Shown here: positions 46,593 to 55,304 of the stretch, one piece after another
How positions within the stretch are numbered: position 1 is the first letter of the stretch
Layout: each line of letters starts with the position of its first letter
Assembly (NCBI GenBank): GCA_026003355.1
Contig: BPHC01000001.1
Location: forward strand, 392,109-456,108
Direction of reading: 5' to 3'
Length of the DNA: 64,000 nucleotides
From: Cyclobacteriaceae bacterium
GTDB lineage: Bacteria; Bacteroidota; Bacteroidia; Cytophagales; Cyclobacteriaceae
Made by a program: the position numbers and the translations under genes
The notes under the pieces: model-generated
Databases searched by the model: none
What the model saw: only the letters and a program-made list of their open reading frames with translations
What the model was told of the DNA's origin: nothing

Positions 46593-46977
46593 TGCTTTTT
46601 TTCTGATTGTTTCTTTTTGCTGTGAAGTCTTTTTTACGTGCTGCGGCAGTAGGCCTTGTTGCCCTGCGGGTTGCCGTCGGGGTAAAGGCTTTGCTAAGCA
46701 ACCCTTTTAGTTTGGCAAGGGCATCCTGCCTGTTGGCTGCCTGCGATCGGGTTAAGGCACAGTCAATCTGTAAGTCGCCATTTGCGGTAAGCATGCCAGC
46801 AAGTTTGTTCAAAAGATGCAGCCGCTGTTCTTCCGAAAGAAGCCGCGATCGCAGGATATTCCGGCACAACCTAACGCGTTTGCTGGTCTTATTAACATGC
46901 TGCCCGCCCGTACCCGGGCTCCGCAAATAAGACCGCCTGAGTTCGCGGATAATATGGGATGGATTAACTCTTTGCAT
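46574..46977 (-). CDS. arfB: Peptidyl-tRNA hydrolase ArfB, C-terminal tail frameshifted
   Basis: ArfB rescues stalled ribosomes. The N-terminal half holds RSPGTGGQHVNKTSKRVRL with the catalytic GGQ (24-26) and TRSQAANRQDALAKLKGLL. The open frame breaks after AAARKK at the A6 run (T6 at 46630-46635 on the plus strand) and runs on as an unrelated tail to 46495. Adding one A restores LHSKKKQSEKKQWRKKL and a stop at 46574, giving a 134-residue protein of normal length. The basic tail enters the mRNA channel, so a real mutation would inactivate the factor. It may be a sequencing error. Confidence 0.82.
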
Positions 46978-47164
46978 GGCGGCAAATCAACTTACCTGCT
47001 TTTATTTCGCGGGGTGCGGGTTACCGATAATGTCCGGTTCTGTAGCCGCACTTTTCTGCCGGCTGTGGTGGTTAAGTTCAGAATACCGGCTTAGCCACAC
47101 AAACTTAAGGCCGGCAAACACTATGTCTTAGGGTTGGTTGTAACTTTTTTTTCTGCCTGCCTTA

Positions 47165-47192
47165 TTGTGTGCATAAATATTTTTTACTTTTA
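47165..47192 (+). promoter_or_regulatory. Promoter of the histone-like gene
   Basis: TTG at 47165-47167 and TACTTTTA at 47185-47192 are 17 bases apart, close to the Bacteroidota -33/-7 layout. The last base of the -7 box deviates from TAnnTTTG. The predicted start lies near 47199, about 15 bases before the ATG. Confidence 0.5.
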
Positions 47193-47213
47193 GAACATAA
47201 AACCATTGTTGCT

Positions 47214-47477
47214 ATGGCAAAGAAAAAAGCTACCAAAAAAGCAAAAGCCAAACCCAAAAAAGCCGCCAAAGGCAAGAAGGCCGGTAAAGCTGTAAAAAAG
47301 GCCACGAAAAAGGCCGCGAAAAAGAAAGCTGTTGCCAAAAAGGCCGCTGCCAGGAAAACAGCCCGCAAGGCTGCACCCAAGAAAGCAGCACCGGCACCTG
47401 CGCCTTCACCCGTTCCTCCTCCACCCGCTCCCGGACCACTTTTTGGTGGCGGAGAAGGAAGCGGAACCTCTATGTAA
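47214..47477 (+). CDS. Lysine/alanine-rich histone H1-like protein
   Basis: The 87-residue protein is built of AKK/KKA repeats (MAKKKATKKAKAKPKKAAKG and similar through residue 58), then a Pro/Ala linker and a short acidic-glycine end (LFGGGEGSGTSM). This resembles the C-terminal tails of eukaryotic histone H1 and bacterial HU-type or AlgP-like tails, which bind DNA. It lacks any folded domain. The start context matches the 16-residue microprotein at 39794, MAKK...AKK. A terminator follows after 23 bases. The role is probably nucleoid binding. Confidence 0.76.
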   Translation: MAKKKATKKAKAKPKKAAKGKKAGKAVKKATKKAAKKKAVAKKAAARKTARKAAPKKAAPAPAPSPVPPPPAPGPLFGGGEGSGTSM

Positions 47478-47500
47478 GTATTTGGTTTAGAGGTATTTAC

Positions 47501-47529
47501 AAGCGACCCGATCGGGGTCGCTTTTTTTT
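47501..47529 (+). terminator. Intrinsic terminator after the histone-like gene
   Basis: AAGCGACCC pairs with GGGTCGCTT as a perfect 9-bp stem with a 5-base loop, followed by eight T. It lies 23 bases after the stop of the histone-like gene and abuts the end of the convergent acyltransferase gene. Confidence 0.9.
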
Positions 47530-48085
47530 ACAGATGCATTAAACCCTGCTCAGGGTATTTGCCCTTTATAGGACGAAAGAAGGAAAGAATATGGGCAAAG
47601 TCCTTTTGCATATTGCCGGTGGGCATAAATGGTTCGGCAAAAATTACCTGCCGGTTTTCAAAATCCAGCGCAACCATAACTATAGGCACCCGGGCCTGAT
47701 AGGCTATCTGATAGAAGCCTGTTCGCAGGCGGTCAACCTTTTTGCGGGTACCTTCGGGAGAGAGGGCGAGGATATATTCGTTATGCCGGTTAAATAACTG
47801 TACCACCTGCTCCACCATGTTCTGGCTGGCGTGCCGGTCGACCGGGGTACCTCCCAGCCACCTGAAAAACCACCCAAGCCAGGGATTAAACAGCTCCTTC
47901 TTACCCAGGTAGTGTGCCTTTTGCAAACCCAAAGCGCTCCGGTACAGAACGCCAATTACAAAGTCCCAGTTGCTGGTATGCGGGGCCACAATTACAACAC
48001 AGCGGGCAGATTTTAACGGATAGGCGCCTTTTGGGTCGGGGTCCCATCTCATACATCGCAGCATAAGGCGTGCCACGAGGCGCAT
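47528..48085 (-). CDS. Lysophospholipid acyltransferase (PlsC-like)
   Basis: The 185-residue protein has the acyltransferase motifs APHTSNWDFVIG (H-x4-D, catalytic), GKKELFNPWLGWFFRWLGGTPV (glycerol-phosphate binding region) and LSPEGTRKKVDRLRTGFYQI (the EGTR block). It probably acylates a lipid acceptor at the inner membrane; the exact acceptor is uncertain since short proteins of this type include lipid-A and ornithine-lipid enzymes. Its ATG shares one base with the stop of the histidine kinase gene (TAATG). Confidence 0.86.
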   Translation of the reverse strand: MRLVARLMLRCMRWDPDPKGAYPLKSARCVVIVAPHTSNWDFVIGVLYRSALGLQKAHYLGKKELFNPWLGWFFRWLGGTPVDRHASQNMVEQVVQLFNRHNEYILALSPEGTRKKVDRLRTGFYQIAYQARVPIVMVALDFENRQVIFAEPFMPTGNMQKDFAHILSFFRPIKGKYPEQGLMHL

Positions 48086-50772
48086 TACACAACGGAAGTT
48101 ATGTGCGCGTTACGTGAAATCCGCACACTAAAAGTGGTGCCTTTATCCACTTCGCTGGAAAACATGATTTCGCCCCCCAGCTTTTCAACGGCTTTTTTCA
48201 CAATGTACAGCCCCAGGCCGTTTCCTTTGGAATAATGGCTTCCGCGAAAGTACATATCGAAAACTTTATCATGCAGCTCGGCAGGAATGCCGTGCCCATT
48301 GTCTGCAAGTTCCAGCAGCACAAAGTCACCTGCTTCGTGCACACTGAAATGAATGCGGGGATTAACCGGCGCAGAAAAATGAATGGCGTTTTCGAGCAGG
48401 TTCTCAAGGATAATCTTAATCAGGGCCGGGTAGGATATAAACGGACGCGTAAGGTGCGATTCACTGGTTATTAAAATACTTTTCCTGTTTATTTCTTCGC
48501 GCCAGTTATCGCATAGTGAATCAAACAGTTCTTTTATCCGCACTTCACGGTAGTCATATTCCTGTACGCCCACATCGCTTATAGATTGCAGCTTAACCAG
48601 CATTTTATCCAGATTCAAAGCTGTTTCGCGTACGCGTGCAAAAAGTTCAAGCGCGTTAGGGTCTTTAACGGTTATTTTGGCCACCTCGGCAAGGCCCAGG
48701 AAAGTAGTGAGCGGCCTGCGGAAATCGTGCGATGAGCGGTAGAAAAATGTATCGAGTTCGTGGTAGGCCTGTTTTAACTCCCGTGTACGTTTTTCTACTT
48801 CCGACTCCAGACCCCGGTTAATTTCGTTTATGGTTAGGTTAGCCTCCATCAGTTCTTCGGCCTGGGCCTGTATTTCTTCCTTCTTCTCGGCCAGCTCGCG
48901 GTTAAGCCGGTTAAGGATGCGGTTGGCTTCGGTAAGTTCTTCGGCCTGCGCCTGTATTTCCTCATGTTGCTCTTTGATTTCCCGGTGGGCCTTGCGCAGG
49001 TCTTTGTTGGCCTTATAAATGCTCCAGGTTAAGGCCGAAACCAGTACCAGCACCAGCAGGCCCGCTGCCAGCACAATGCGCAGGTTGTTTAGTTGCAATT
49101 GCTGGAGCGCCATCCGCCGGTCGCGCAACTGCCTTTCCTGCTCCAGCAGCTTTACCTGCTGTTCTTTTTGTTCCAGCTGGTATAGGGTCTGCAGCTCGGC
49201 TAACCGGGCCCGGGAAGAAGTGGTGTAGATGCTGTCGGACAGTTGCTGATGCCTGCGCAGGTATTCTGTTGCCCTTCGAAAATCGCCAGTCCCCTCATAA
49301 TAATCGGCCAGGGTGGCATAGGTGTTCTTAAGCAGTAACTTGGCCTGCAAAGAGTCGGCCAACTGGTTAGCCCGGATGGCGTAGGGCCAGGCTTCTTTGT
49401 ACCGTTTAAGGCGAATGAGCGATTGGGCTATCCCGTTAAGGGATATCGCCAGATTGTACCGGTTGGGCAGGTTCTCCTCTAATGCAATTACCTGCTGTTG
49501 CAGTTCAAGGGCTTTTTGGTACTGGCCTGTTTCGGCATAAACCAAAGCCAGGTTAAATACAGTAGCCGCTATGCCTTCCAGATATCCGATCTGTTCGCGC
49601 ATGGCCCTTGCCTTTTCGAGCTCCGACAGGGCATCGTTAAACTTTTTCTGCAACAAAAAGATGAGCCCGCGTACATTGTGGCAGGCTGAGATACCCCGGT
49701 TATCGCCTATTGCCTCGTATATCTGTTGCGACCGGTTTATGTATTCCTGGGCCTGGGGCAGGTTTCCCATTTCCTTAAACACCCATGCCAGTTCGGCCAG
49801 CACGGCCCCGGTTCGTTGCTGCAGGCTGCTGCGATCGGCAATCTTCAGGGCTTCATACAGATAACGGGCTGCCAGTTCAAACTGGCTCATCTGGCTGTAG
49901 ATTTCACCGATATGCTGATAGACCTCAGCCTGCTGTGGCGGGTAGGCGTACCGCTGAATCAGATCAAAAGCCGTAAAGGCCTCTTCGAGCGCAGCAGAAA
50001 AGTCACTTTGCATGAGGGCCAACTCCGTAAGGTTAAGGTGGCATTTTACCTTTTGAAACATGTCGGGCAGCGCATTTACCAGACTGCACATTTTAATGAA
50101 ATACGAATGCGCCTGTTCATATTCCAGGAGGCCCATATAAGCTTTACCGATGCCGGACCATATTTCGGCCTGGAGATAGGTATTGTAGTCTTTATCCAGA
50201 TTTTCCTGTGCCATGCGCAGCATGTCAAGCGCTTCGGTGGGCTTATATTGATGGATGAGCAGCATGCCCATATTTTTACCAACCATGGCAAGCTCACGGG
50301 GTTTTCCATAGTTTCTGGCCCCGTCAAGCGCCAATTGCTGATAATACATAGCCGAATCGAACCGCGACAGATCGCGAAAGGCATTACCCAGCATGGTGTG
50401 GATATAGATGGTAAGTTCCTGATTCTGAGTCTTTATGGTATCTGCGTAGTGATAATATTGTATAGCCTTTTGCAGGTTGCCCCTGCTTACTTGTCCAACC
50501 CCCGTATAAGTCAGAGCCCGTTTAAGCCCTTCTTTATAACCGGCATTTAATGCCGTTTTTACCGCCCTTTGGGCAAAAACCATAGCTGTGCTGTCGTCCA
50601 CATCAAAAAGCGCAAAGGCAATGTCATTCATCAGGTCTACCTGCCGCATGGGGTCGCGCTCCAGGGTAAGCATCGTCCTGAGGCTGTCGGCCTTTGGTGT
50701 TTGTGCCTGTGCGTACGGGTATTGCGCCAGCAATAACAAAGCAATTAATGAAAAAAAACCAAAGTCTCTCAA
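48085..50772 (-). CDS. TPR sensor histidine kinase
   Basis: The 895-residue protein has a signal peptide, a long periplasmic TPR array (about 30-520), a membrane segment (564-585), a signalling coiled coil (590-670) and a kinase core. The H-box is SSHDFRRPLTTFLGL with His682. ATPase motifs follow as ENLLENAIHFS (N), ELADNGHGIPAEL (G1) and GNGLGLYIVKKAV (G2). The coiled coil has two repeats of EEIQAQAEELxEAN at residues 604-617 and 632-645. No receiver domain or regulator gene is adjacent, so it is an orphan here. It lies just before the acyltransferase gene. Confidence 0.9.
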   Translation of the reverse strand: MRDFGFFSLIALLLLAQYPYAQAQTPKADSLRTMLTLERDPMRQVDLMNDIAFALFDVDDSTAMVFAQRAVKTALNAGYKEGLKRALTYTGVGQVSRGNLQKAIQYYHYADTIKTQNQELTIYIHTMLGNAFRDLSRFDSAMYYQQLALDGARNYGKPRELAMVGKNMGMLLIHQYKPTEALDMLRMAQENLDKDYNTYLQAEIWSGIGKAYMGLLEYEQAHSYFIKMCSLVNALPDMFQKVKCHLNLTELALMQSDFSAALEEAFTAFDLIQRYAYPPQQAEVYQHIGEIYSQMSQFELAARYLYEALKIADRSSLQQRTGAVLAELAWVFKEMGNLPQAQEYINRSQQIYEAIGDNRGISACHNVRGLIFLLQKKFNDALSELEKARAMREQIGYLEGIAATVFNLALVYAETGQYQKALELQQQVIALEENLPNRYNLAISLNGIAQSLIRLKRYKEAWPYAIRANQLADSLQAKLLLKNTYATLADYYEGTGDFRRATEYLRRHQQLSDSIYTTSSRARLAELQTLYQLEQKEQQVKLLEQERQLRDRRMALQQLQLNNLRIVLAAGLLVLVLVSALTWSIYKANKDLRKAHREIKEQHEEIQAQAEELTEANRILNRLNRELAEKKEEIQAQAEELMEANLTINEINRGLESEVEKRTRELKQAYHELDTFFYRSSHDFRRPLTTFLGLAEVAKITVKDPNALELFARVRETALNLDKMLVKLQSISDVGVQEYDYREVRIKELFDSLCDNWREEINRKSILITSESHLTRPFISYPALIKIILENLLENAIHFSAPVNPRIHFSVHEAGDFVLLELADNGHGIPAELHDKVFDMYFRGSHYSKGNGLGLYIVKKAVEKLGGEIMFSSEVDKGTTFSVRISRNAHITSVV

Positions 50773-50863
50773 AGTGAATAACTTATTGGTGTTAAGCTAA
50801 AGTTTTTAGGCGTATTTACAAACATTTGTTTTAAGGTGGAATTTAATTTTATCTTTCGGAGAT

Positions 50864-51610
50864 ATGTTGAGGCGTCTCACCTTTGTGGGCAGCTCACGGC
50901 TGCAGCAGGAAAAGCAGAAAGACTACCGCAATGTGGTGCTTGTTCAGGTGGTGATTATTGTTATGGGCATGATGCTCTCCGGGCCCTTACTGGAAAATCC
51001 GCGCAGCGAAGTTTCCAAGCTTATTATATCGGTATTTTCCTTTTTCGGTGGCTTATATGCTTTTCTGCTGTGGGATTTGCTCCGCAACTTTACCCGAAAC
51101 ACCCGCTTAATTGCCGTAGTATTCCTGGCGTTGGTAGGCATAGTGGTGTTTGGTATAATGATTGAATTTCCTTATTATAAACTCATAAATATTGAGAACC
51201 GAAGGGCTGCCTTACTGGTTATTCACGGCATTCTTTTTCCCATTGAAGTGCTGGTTATTGTATACACCATACGCGATATTTTTTTTTCGGAATTTCTTAC
51301 TCCCGACAAGCTCTGGGGTTCGGCCTGTGTGTATTTAATGACGGGCATCTCATTCGGAAGCCTGTACGACCTGATTTGCATAAGTGGTTTGGGTAACCTG
51401 GGTGTTGAGCTGGAACTGGGCATTCCGAACTATGCCGAATGTGTGGGCCATAGCCTGAGCCTGCTGGGGGGTATTGACTCGCGGTACCCCGATGCCACCC
51501 ACCTTATCAAAAACCTGGGGGTTATTGAGGGCCTGTGGGGAAGCCTGTTTACGGTTTTAATTATCGGTAAACTGCTGGGCCTGCCCCGCCCCGACCATGG
51601 AAATCGTTAA
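50864..51610 (+). CDS. Membrane protein resembling a potassium channel, filter degenerate
   Basis: The 248-residue protein has about five membrane segments. Its last third looks like a pore-loop pair: a re-entrant stretch AECVGHSLSLLGGIDSRYPD followed by a helix (LIKNLGVIEGLWGSLFTVLIIGKLLGL). In ion-channel family proteins the loop carries T-V/L-G-Y-G-D; here that position reads LLGGIDSRYP (198-208), so the selectivity filter is missing. I know no name for it. It lies just before the prohibitin gene, 17 bases apart. It could be a channel of unknown selectivity or a former channel. Confidence 0.5.
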   Translation: MLRRLTFVGSSRLQQEKQKDYRNVVLVQVVIIVMGMMLSGPLLENPRSEVSKLIISVFSFFGGLYAFLLWDLLRNFTRNTRLIAVVFLALVGIVVFGIMIEFPYYKLINIENRRAALLVIHGILFPIEVLVIVYTIRDIFFSEFLTPDKLWGSACVYLMTGISFGSLYDLICISGLGNLGVELELGIPNYAECVGHSLSLLGGIDSRYPDATHLIKNLGVIEGLWGSLFTVLIIGKLLGLPRPDHGNR

Positions 51611-51627
51611 ACCAAAAACCAATTTAT

Positions 51628-52446
51628 ATGAACAACCGCAGAATTGTGCCTCTTATCATCTTAGGCGTAATTGTTTTTTTTGTAATCATCAGCATCTCTT
51701 CAAGCCTGTTTTACACCGTGCAGGCTGATGAAAGGGCCGTTATATTTTACAAATTCGGAGGCGGCCTGGACAAGGAACATGTTATCCAGCCCGGCTTTCA
51801 CACCAAGGCCCCCTGGAACGATGTGTTTATCTATGCCGTGCGCGAAACAGCGACTGACGAAACCATGGACGTGCTGGACAAGAACGGCCTGCCCATACAT
51901 GTAGACGTAACAGTGCGTTTTTACCCGGTGCCGGAACGGATTGGGTACATCCATGAAAAATTCAACCGCAATTACGTATCCACGCTCATCATACCCGAAG
52001 CCCGCTCGGCTGTAAGGCAGGTTATGGGTAGGTATACGGCCGAAGAAATCTATTCTACCAAACGTGCCGAAGTCGAGGCCACCATTAAAAATGAGTGCGA
52101 AAAAGTACTGAGCGAAAACAATGTGCACATGGCCGCCCTGCTTATACGCTCCATACAACTGCCCGACCAGATACGCATAGCCATTCAAAACAAACTGCAA
52201 CAGGAACAGGAGGCCCTTGCCTATCAGTTCAGGCTTGAAAAAGAAAAAAGCGAAGCCGAACGCAAGCGCATACAGGCCGAGGGCGAAGCCCGTGCCAATA
52301 ACATCATCAACAACAGCCTTACCGACAAGCTGCTTAAAATGCGGGGCATAGAAGCCACACTGGAGCTGGCCAAATCGCCAAATACCAAGGTAATAGTTGT
52401 AGGTGCCGGAAAAGACGGCATGCCCCTTATTTTAGGAAATAATTAA
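51628..52446 (+). CDS. SPFH/prohibitin-family membrane protein
   Basis: The 272-residue protein has one N-terminal membrane segment (VPLIILGVIVFFVIISISSS) and an SPFH domain: VQADERAVIFYKFGGGLDKE, HTKAPWNDVFIYAVRETATD, GLPIHVDVTVRFYPVPERIG and RSAVRQVMGRYTAEEIYSTK. A C-terminal coiled coil (EEALAYQFRLEKEKSEAERK) and a GKDGMPLILGNN end complete it. Prohibitins form large membrane rings that may scaffold proteases or other proteins. It follows the channel-like gene by 17 bases, likely in one transcript. Confidence 0.9.
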   Translation: MNNRRIVPLIILGVIVFFVIISISSSLFYTVQADERAVIFYKFGGGLDKEHVIQPGFHTKAPWNDVFIYAVRETATDETMDVLDKNGLPIHVDVTVRFYPVPERIGYIHEKFNRNYVSTLIIPEARSAVRQVMGRYTAEEIYSTKRAEVEATIKNECEKVLSENNVHMAALLIRSIQLPDQIRIAIQNKLQQEQEALAYQFRLEKEKSEAERKRIQAEGEARANNIINNSLTDKLLKMRGIEATLELAKSPNTKVIVVGAGKDGMPLILGNN

Positions 52447-52518
52447 AGTGGTGCTTCATAAAAACTTTATTGTACCCCACAAACCTGTTATCTTTAGGCG
52501 CAAAGAGCAAAAGCAATT

Positions 52519-53808
52519 ATGAGCAAAACAGTTGAGTTGATTATTGACGGCAAGCACTACACCTTTCCGGTAGTTGAAGGCACCGAAAACGAACTGGCCA
52601 TAGACATAAGCACCCTTCGCGACACGACCGGCTACATTACCCTGGACTTAGGCTATAAAAATACCGGCGCTACCAAAAGTGCCATTACCTTTCTGGATGG
52701 AGAAAAGGGAATTCTGCACTACCGGGGCTACCCTATAGAAGAGCTGGCCGAAAAGTCAACTTTCCTGGAAGTGGCCTACCTGCTCATCTTCGGTGAGTTG
52801 CCCACCAAAAGCCAGTACGAAAAGTTTACCGATGACATTACCAAAAGAACACTGGTACATGAAGATATTAAGAAAATTCTGGACGGCTTTCCCTCCAATT
52901 CCCACCCTATGGGTGTACTCTCCTCGCTCTTTTGTGCACAAACCGCCTTTTATCCCGAATCATTAAATCCCAACCGCCCCCCCGATGGCGTGTATCTGAG
53001 CATCATCCGTTCGCTTGGAAAGATGCCCACCTTTGCAGCGTGGTCATATAAAAATGCCATGGGCCACCCGGTAAACTATCCAGACAACAAACTGGATTAC
53101 TGCTCCCGCTTTCTGAAGATGATGTTTGCCCTCCCCGGACAGGATTATGAAGTTGACCCGGTGGTGGCACGTGCACTCGACCAACTGCTGATTCTCCATG
53201 CCGACCACGAACAAAACTGTTCCACTTCTACTGTTCGTATTGTGGGGTCTTCCAAAGCCAGCATCTACTCCGCCATATCTGCAGGCATAAATGCCCTGTG
53301 GGGCCCCTTGCACGGTGGCGCTAACCAGGAGGTAATTATCATGCTGGAAAACATCCGGAAAGACGGGGGCAATATTACCAAGTGGATTGACAAGGCAAAA
53401 GACAAAAACGACCCCTTCCGGTTAATGGGCTTCGGGCACCGCGTTTATAAAAATTTCGACCCCCGCGCCAAAATCATCAAAAAAGCAGCCGATGATGTGC
53501 TCAACAAGCTGGGCATTAACGATCCCGTTCTGGAAATTGCTATGAAATTGGAGGAAGTAGCGTTGAAAGATTCCTATTTTGTTGAACGAAAGCTGTATCC
53601 TAATGTTGACTTCTATTCGGGGATTATCTATCGCGCCCTGGGCATACCGGTTGACATGTTTACCGTAATGTTTGCCATGGGCCGTTTGCCGGGCTGGATT
53701 GCCCAGTGGAAAGAAATGCGCGACCAGAACGAACCGATTGGAAGGCCCCGGCAAATTTACATCGGCCATAAAAAGCGCGCTTACGTACCAATTGAACAGC
53801 GCCAGTAA
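52519..53808 (+). CDS. gltA: Citrate synthase
   Basis: The 429-residue protein is a type II citrate synthase. Motifs include GILHYRGYPIEELAEKSTFL, HADHEQNCSTSTVRIVGSS, NALWGPLHGGANQEV with the catalytic His, and GFGHRVYKNFDPRAKII with the second His and catalytic Asp region. The N-terminal beta domain is typical of Gram-negative enzymes that form hexamers and are NADH-sensitive. It forms citrate from oxaloacetate and acetyl-CoA. A TATCTTTA box lies about 25 bases upstream of the ATG. Acyl-CoA-binding protein follows after 17 bases. Confidence 0.97.
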   Translation: MSKTVELIIDGKHYTFPVVEGTENELAIDISTLRDTTGYITLDLGYKNTGATKSAITFLDGEKGILHYRGYPIEELAEKSTFLEVAYLLIFGELPTKSQYEKFTDDITKRTLVHEDIKKILDGFPSNSHPMGVLSSLFCAQTAFYPESLNPNRPPDGVYLSIIRSLGKMPTFAAWSYKNAMGHPVNYPDNKLDYCSRFLKMMFALPGQDYEVDPVVARALDQLLILHADHEQNCSTSTVRIVGSSKASIYSAISAGINALWGPLHGGANQEVIIMLENIRKDGGNITKWIDKAKDKNDPFRLMGFGHRVYKNFDPRAKIIKKAADDVLNKLGINDPVLEIAMKLEEVALKDSYFVERKLYPNVDFYSGIIYRALGIPVDMFTVMFAMGRLPGWIAQWKEMRDQNEPIGRPRQIYIGHKKRAYVPIEQRQ

Positions 53809-53825
53809 AAAGCCCCGCTTCATGC

Positions 53826-54089
53826 ATGAACCTGATCGACCGGTTTAATGCTTCGGTAAAAGAAGCTGAACAGCTAACACGCAGGCCTTCAAACGAAGAG
53901 CTTCTTAGCCTGTATGCCCTCTATAAGCAGGCAACCCTGGGTGATGTGCAGGGCGAAGCACCCGGCGGGTTTGACTTTAAAGGCATTGCCAAATACAATG
54001 CCTGGTCGGCTTTAAAGGGTACTTCAAAAGAACAGGCCATGCAGCAATATATTGAACTGGTAAAAAGCCTTTCGGAAAAATACCGCTAA
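53826..54089 (+). CDS. Acyl-CoA-binding protein
   Basis: The 87-residue protein has the four-helix ACBP pattern: FNASVKEAEQLTRRPSNEEL, LLSLYALYKQATLGDVQGEA with the YALYKQAT.GD signature, FDFKGIAKYNAWSALKGTSK and YIELVKSLSEKYR. The lysine and tyrosine of YKQAT and K in AKYNAW bind the CoA end in characterised proteins. It holds long-chain acyl-CoA in the cytoplasm. Bacterial ACBPs are found mainly in some groups including Bacteroidota. It lies between gltA and rsmE in one run. Confidence 0.92.
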   Translation: MNLIDRFNASVKEAEQLTRRPSNEELLSLYALYKQATLGDVQGEAPGGFDFKGIAKYNAWSALKGTSKEQAMQQYIELVKSLSEKYR

Positions 54090-54095
54090 CAACGG

Positions 54096-54815
54096 GTGGA
54101 CTATCTTTTTTATCAGCCCGATACAGCCACCGGAGATCACGCCCTTAACGAGGACGAGGCTGCGCATTGCGCCAGGGTGTTAAGAAAAAAACCGGGCGAC
54201 CTGATTTATATTACCGACGGAAAGGGAAACCTGTTCACCGCGCGCCTTACGCAGGTATCGTTATCTGCCTGCCGGTTTGAAGTTATTGCCCGAAACACCG
54301 CACCGCAGGCATGCCCGTTTATTACAGTTGCCGTTTCGCCTGTAAAACACCCTGATCGCTTTGAGTGGCTGATTGAAAAATGTACCGAAGCCGGGGCACA
54401 CCGCATTGTTCCGATTTTGTGCCAACGCACACAAAAATCACAGCTGCGCACCGCACGTTTACAGCGGGTGGCCATTAGCGCCATGAAACAATCGCTCCGC
54501 CCCTGCCTGCCTGAAATTGCCGAACCCATTCATTTTAACGACTGGATAAACAGTGCCGAAGAAGGAAGGCGATACATCTGTACGGCAACAGGACAGGAAC
54601 CCCCGGAATGGATTGGTAAAATAGCGAAGGCAACGAAAATTACATTGGTTATCGGACCTGAAGGCGACTTCAGCGAAGAAGAACTGGAATTTGCTGCCTC
54701 CAGGGGGTTTGAGCCCATAAGCCTGGGACCACACCGGCTGCGCACCGAAACGGCTGCCGTTGCTGCCACCCTTTTCGTATCTGCCTTAGGTGCCCTTAAC
54801 AAACCAAAGGGGTGA
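54096..54815 (+). CDS. rsmE: 16S rRNA m3U1498 methyltransferase
   Basis: The 239-residue SPOUT protein has an N-terminal PUA-like domain (LNEDEAAHCARVLRKKPGD, YITDGKGNLFTARL) and a knotted domain with AVSPVKHPDRFEWLIEKCTE, ITLVIGPEGDFSEEELEFAA and SLGPHRLRTETAAVAATLFV, the SAM-binding trefoil. It methylates U1498 of 16S rRNA. GTG at 54096, six bases after the ACBP stop, gives the usual start; no ATG lies in frame nearby. Confidence 0.92.
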   Translation: MDYLFYQPDTATGDHALNEDEAAHCARVLRKKPGDLIYITDGKGNLFTARLTQVSLSACRFEVIARNTAPQACPFITVAVSPVKHPDRFEWLIEKCTEAGAHRIVPILCQRTQKSQLRTARLQRVAISAMKQSLRPCLPEIAEPIHFNDWINSAEEGRRYICTATGQEPPEWIGKIAKATKITLVIGPEGDFSEEELEFAASRGFEPISLGPHRLRTETAAVAATLFVSALGALNKPKG

Positions 54816-54851
54816 TGCAGAAAGGTAAGTGAAAATGACTATCATTGTGCT

Positions 54852-55304
54852 ATGGAACGCAAGGCTGACATTCAAAAGACCATCTACGATAACGCCAAAA
54901 CCCACTTTCTTGGCAACTTTCCCGATAACCTGCCTATCGAACAGGCCTATGTGCACATAGGTATGTACCTGGGCTGGATTATCGACAACGATCTGTATTC
55001 GGAATATTTTGAAGAGGAGGCTTCGGCACAGATATTCCGGTTTAAACGAAGGGAAATATCGTGCACCATCCTAAGCGAAATATGGGACGGCTACCTGGGC
55101 TACGAACTTTTTAACCGCCAGGGTAACATGTTTACCTACTACTATTACGGAGGCGGCCTCTACCGAAACGATTATGACGAAGTGCTGGTAAAATCGTTGC
55201 CCTCCATATATCATGTAACCGACAGCTGGGATAATTTTACCAAAATCAGCAACCGCATTGATATGCGGTTTCAGGACTGGAAAAAGCTGGTGGGGGCCGC
55301 TTAG
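54852..55304 (+). CDS. Hypothetical protein, DUF7832-like
   Basis: The 150-residue protein has DNAKTHFLGNFPDNLPIEQA and AYVHIGMYLGWIIDNDLYSE, then IWDGYLGYELFNRQGNMFTY. The NFP.DLP...A..HIG..L.W motif matches my recollection of a small conserved family (DUF7832-like) of unknown function found next to unrelated genes. There is no signal peptide or membrane segment. Its stop overlaps the stop of the convergent TPR gene (TTAG at 55301-55304). Confidence 0.55.
   Translation: MERKADIQKTIYDNAKTHFLGNFPDNLPIEQAYVHIGMYLGWIIDNDLYSEYFEEEASAQIFRFKRREISCTILSEIWDGYLGYELFNRQGNMFTYYYYGGGLYRNDYDEVLVKSLPSIYHVTDSWDNFTKISNRIDMRFQDWKKLVGAA

Noticed and set aside
46978..47213. Possible RNA gene in the 236-base gap before the histone-like gene
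   Set aside because: Only a weak inverted repeat (GCCGGC region) and the promoter of the histone-like gene were seen; no tRNA-like or known RNA pattern.
49726..50550. A 274-codon plus-strand ORF opposite the histidine kinase
   Set aside because: Antisense to the TPR region of the kinase; repeats of the TPR codons keep the frame open.
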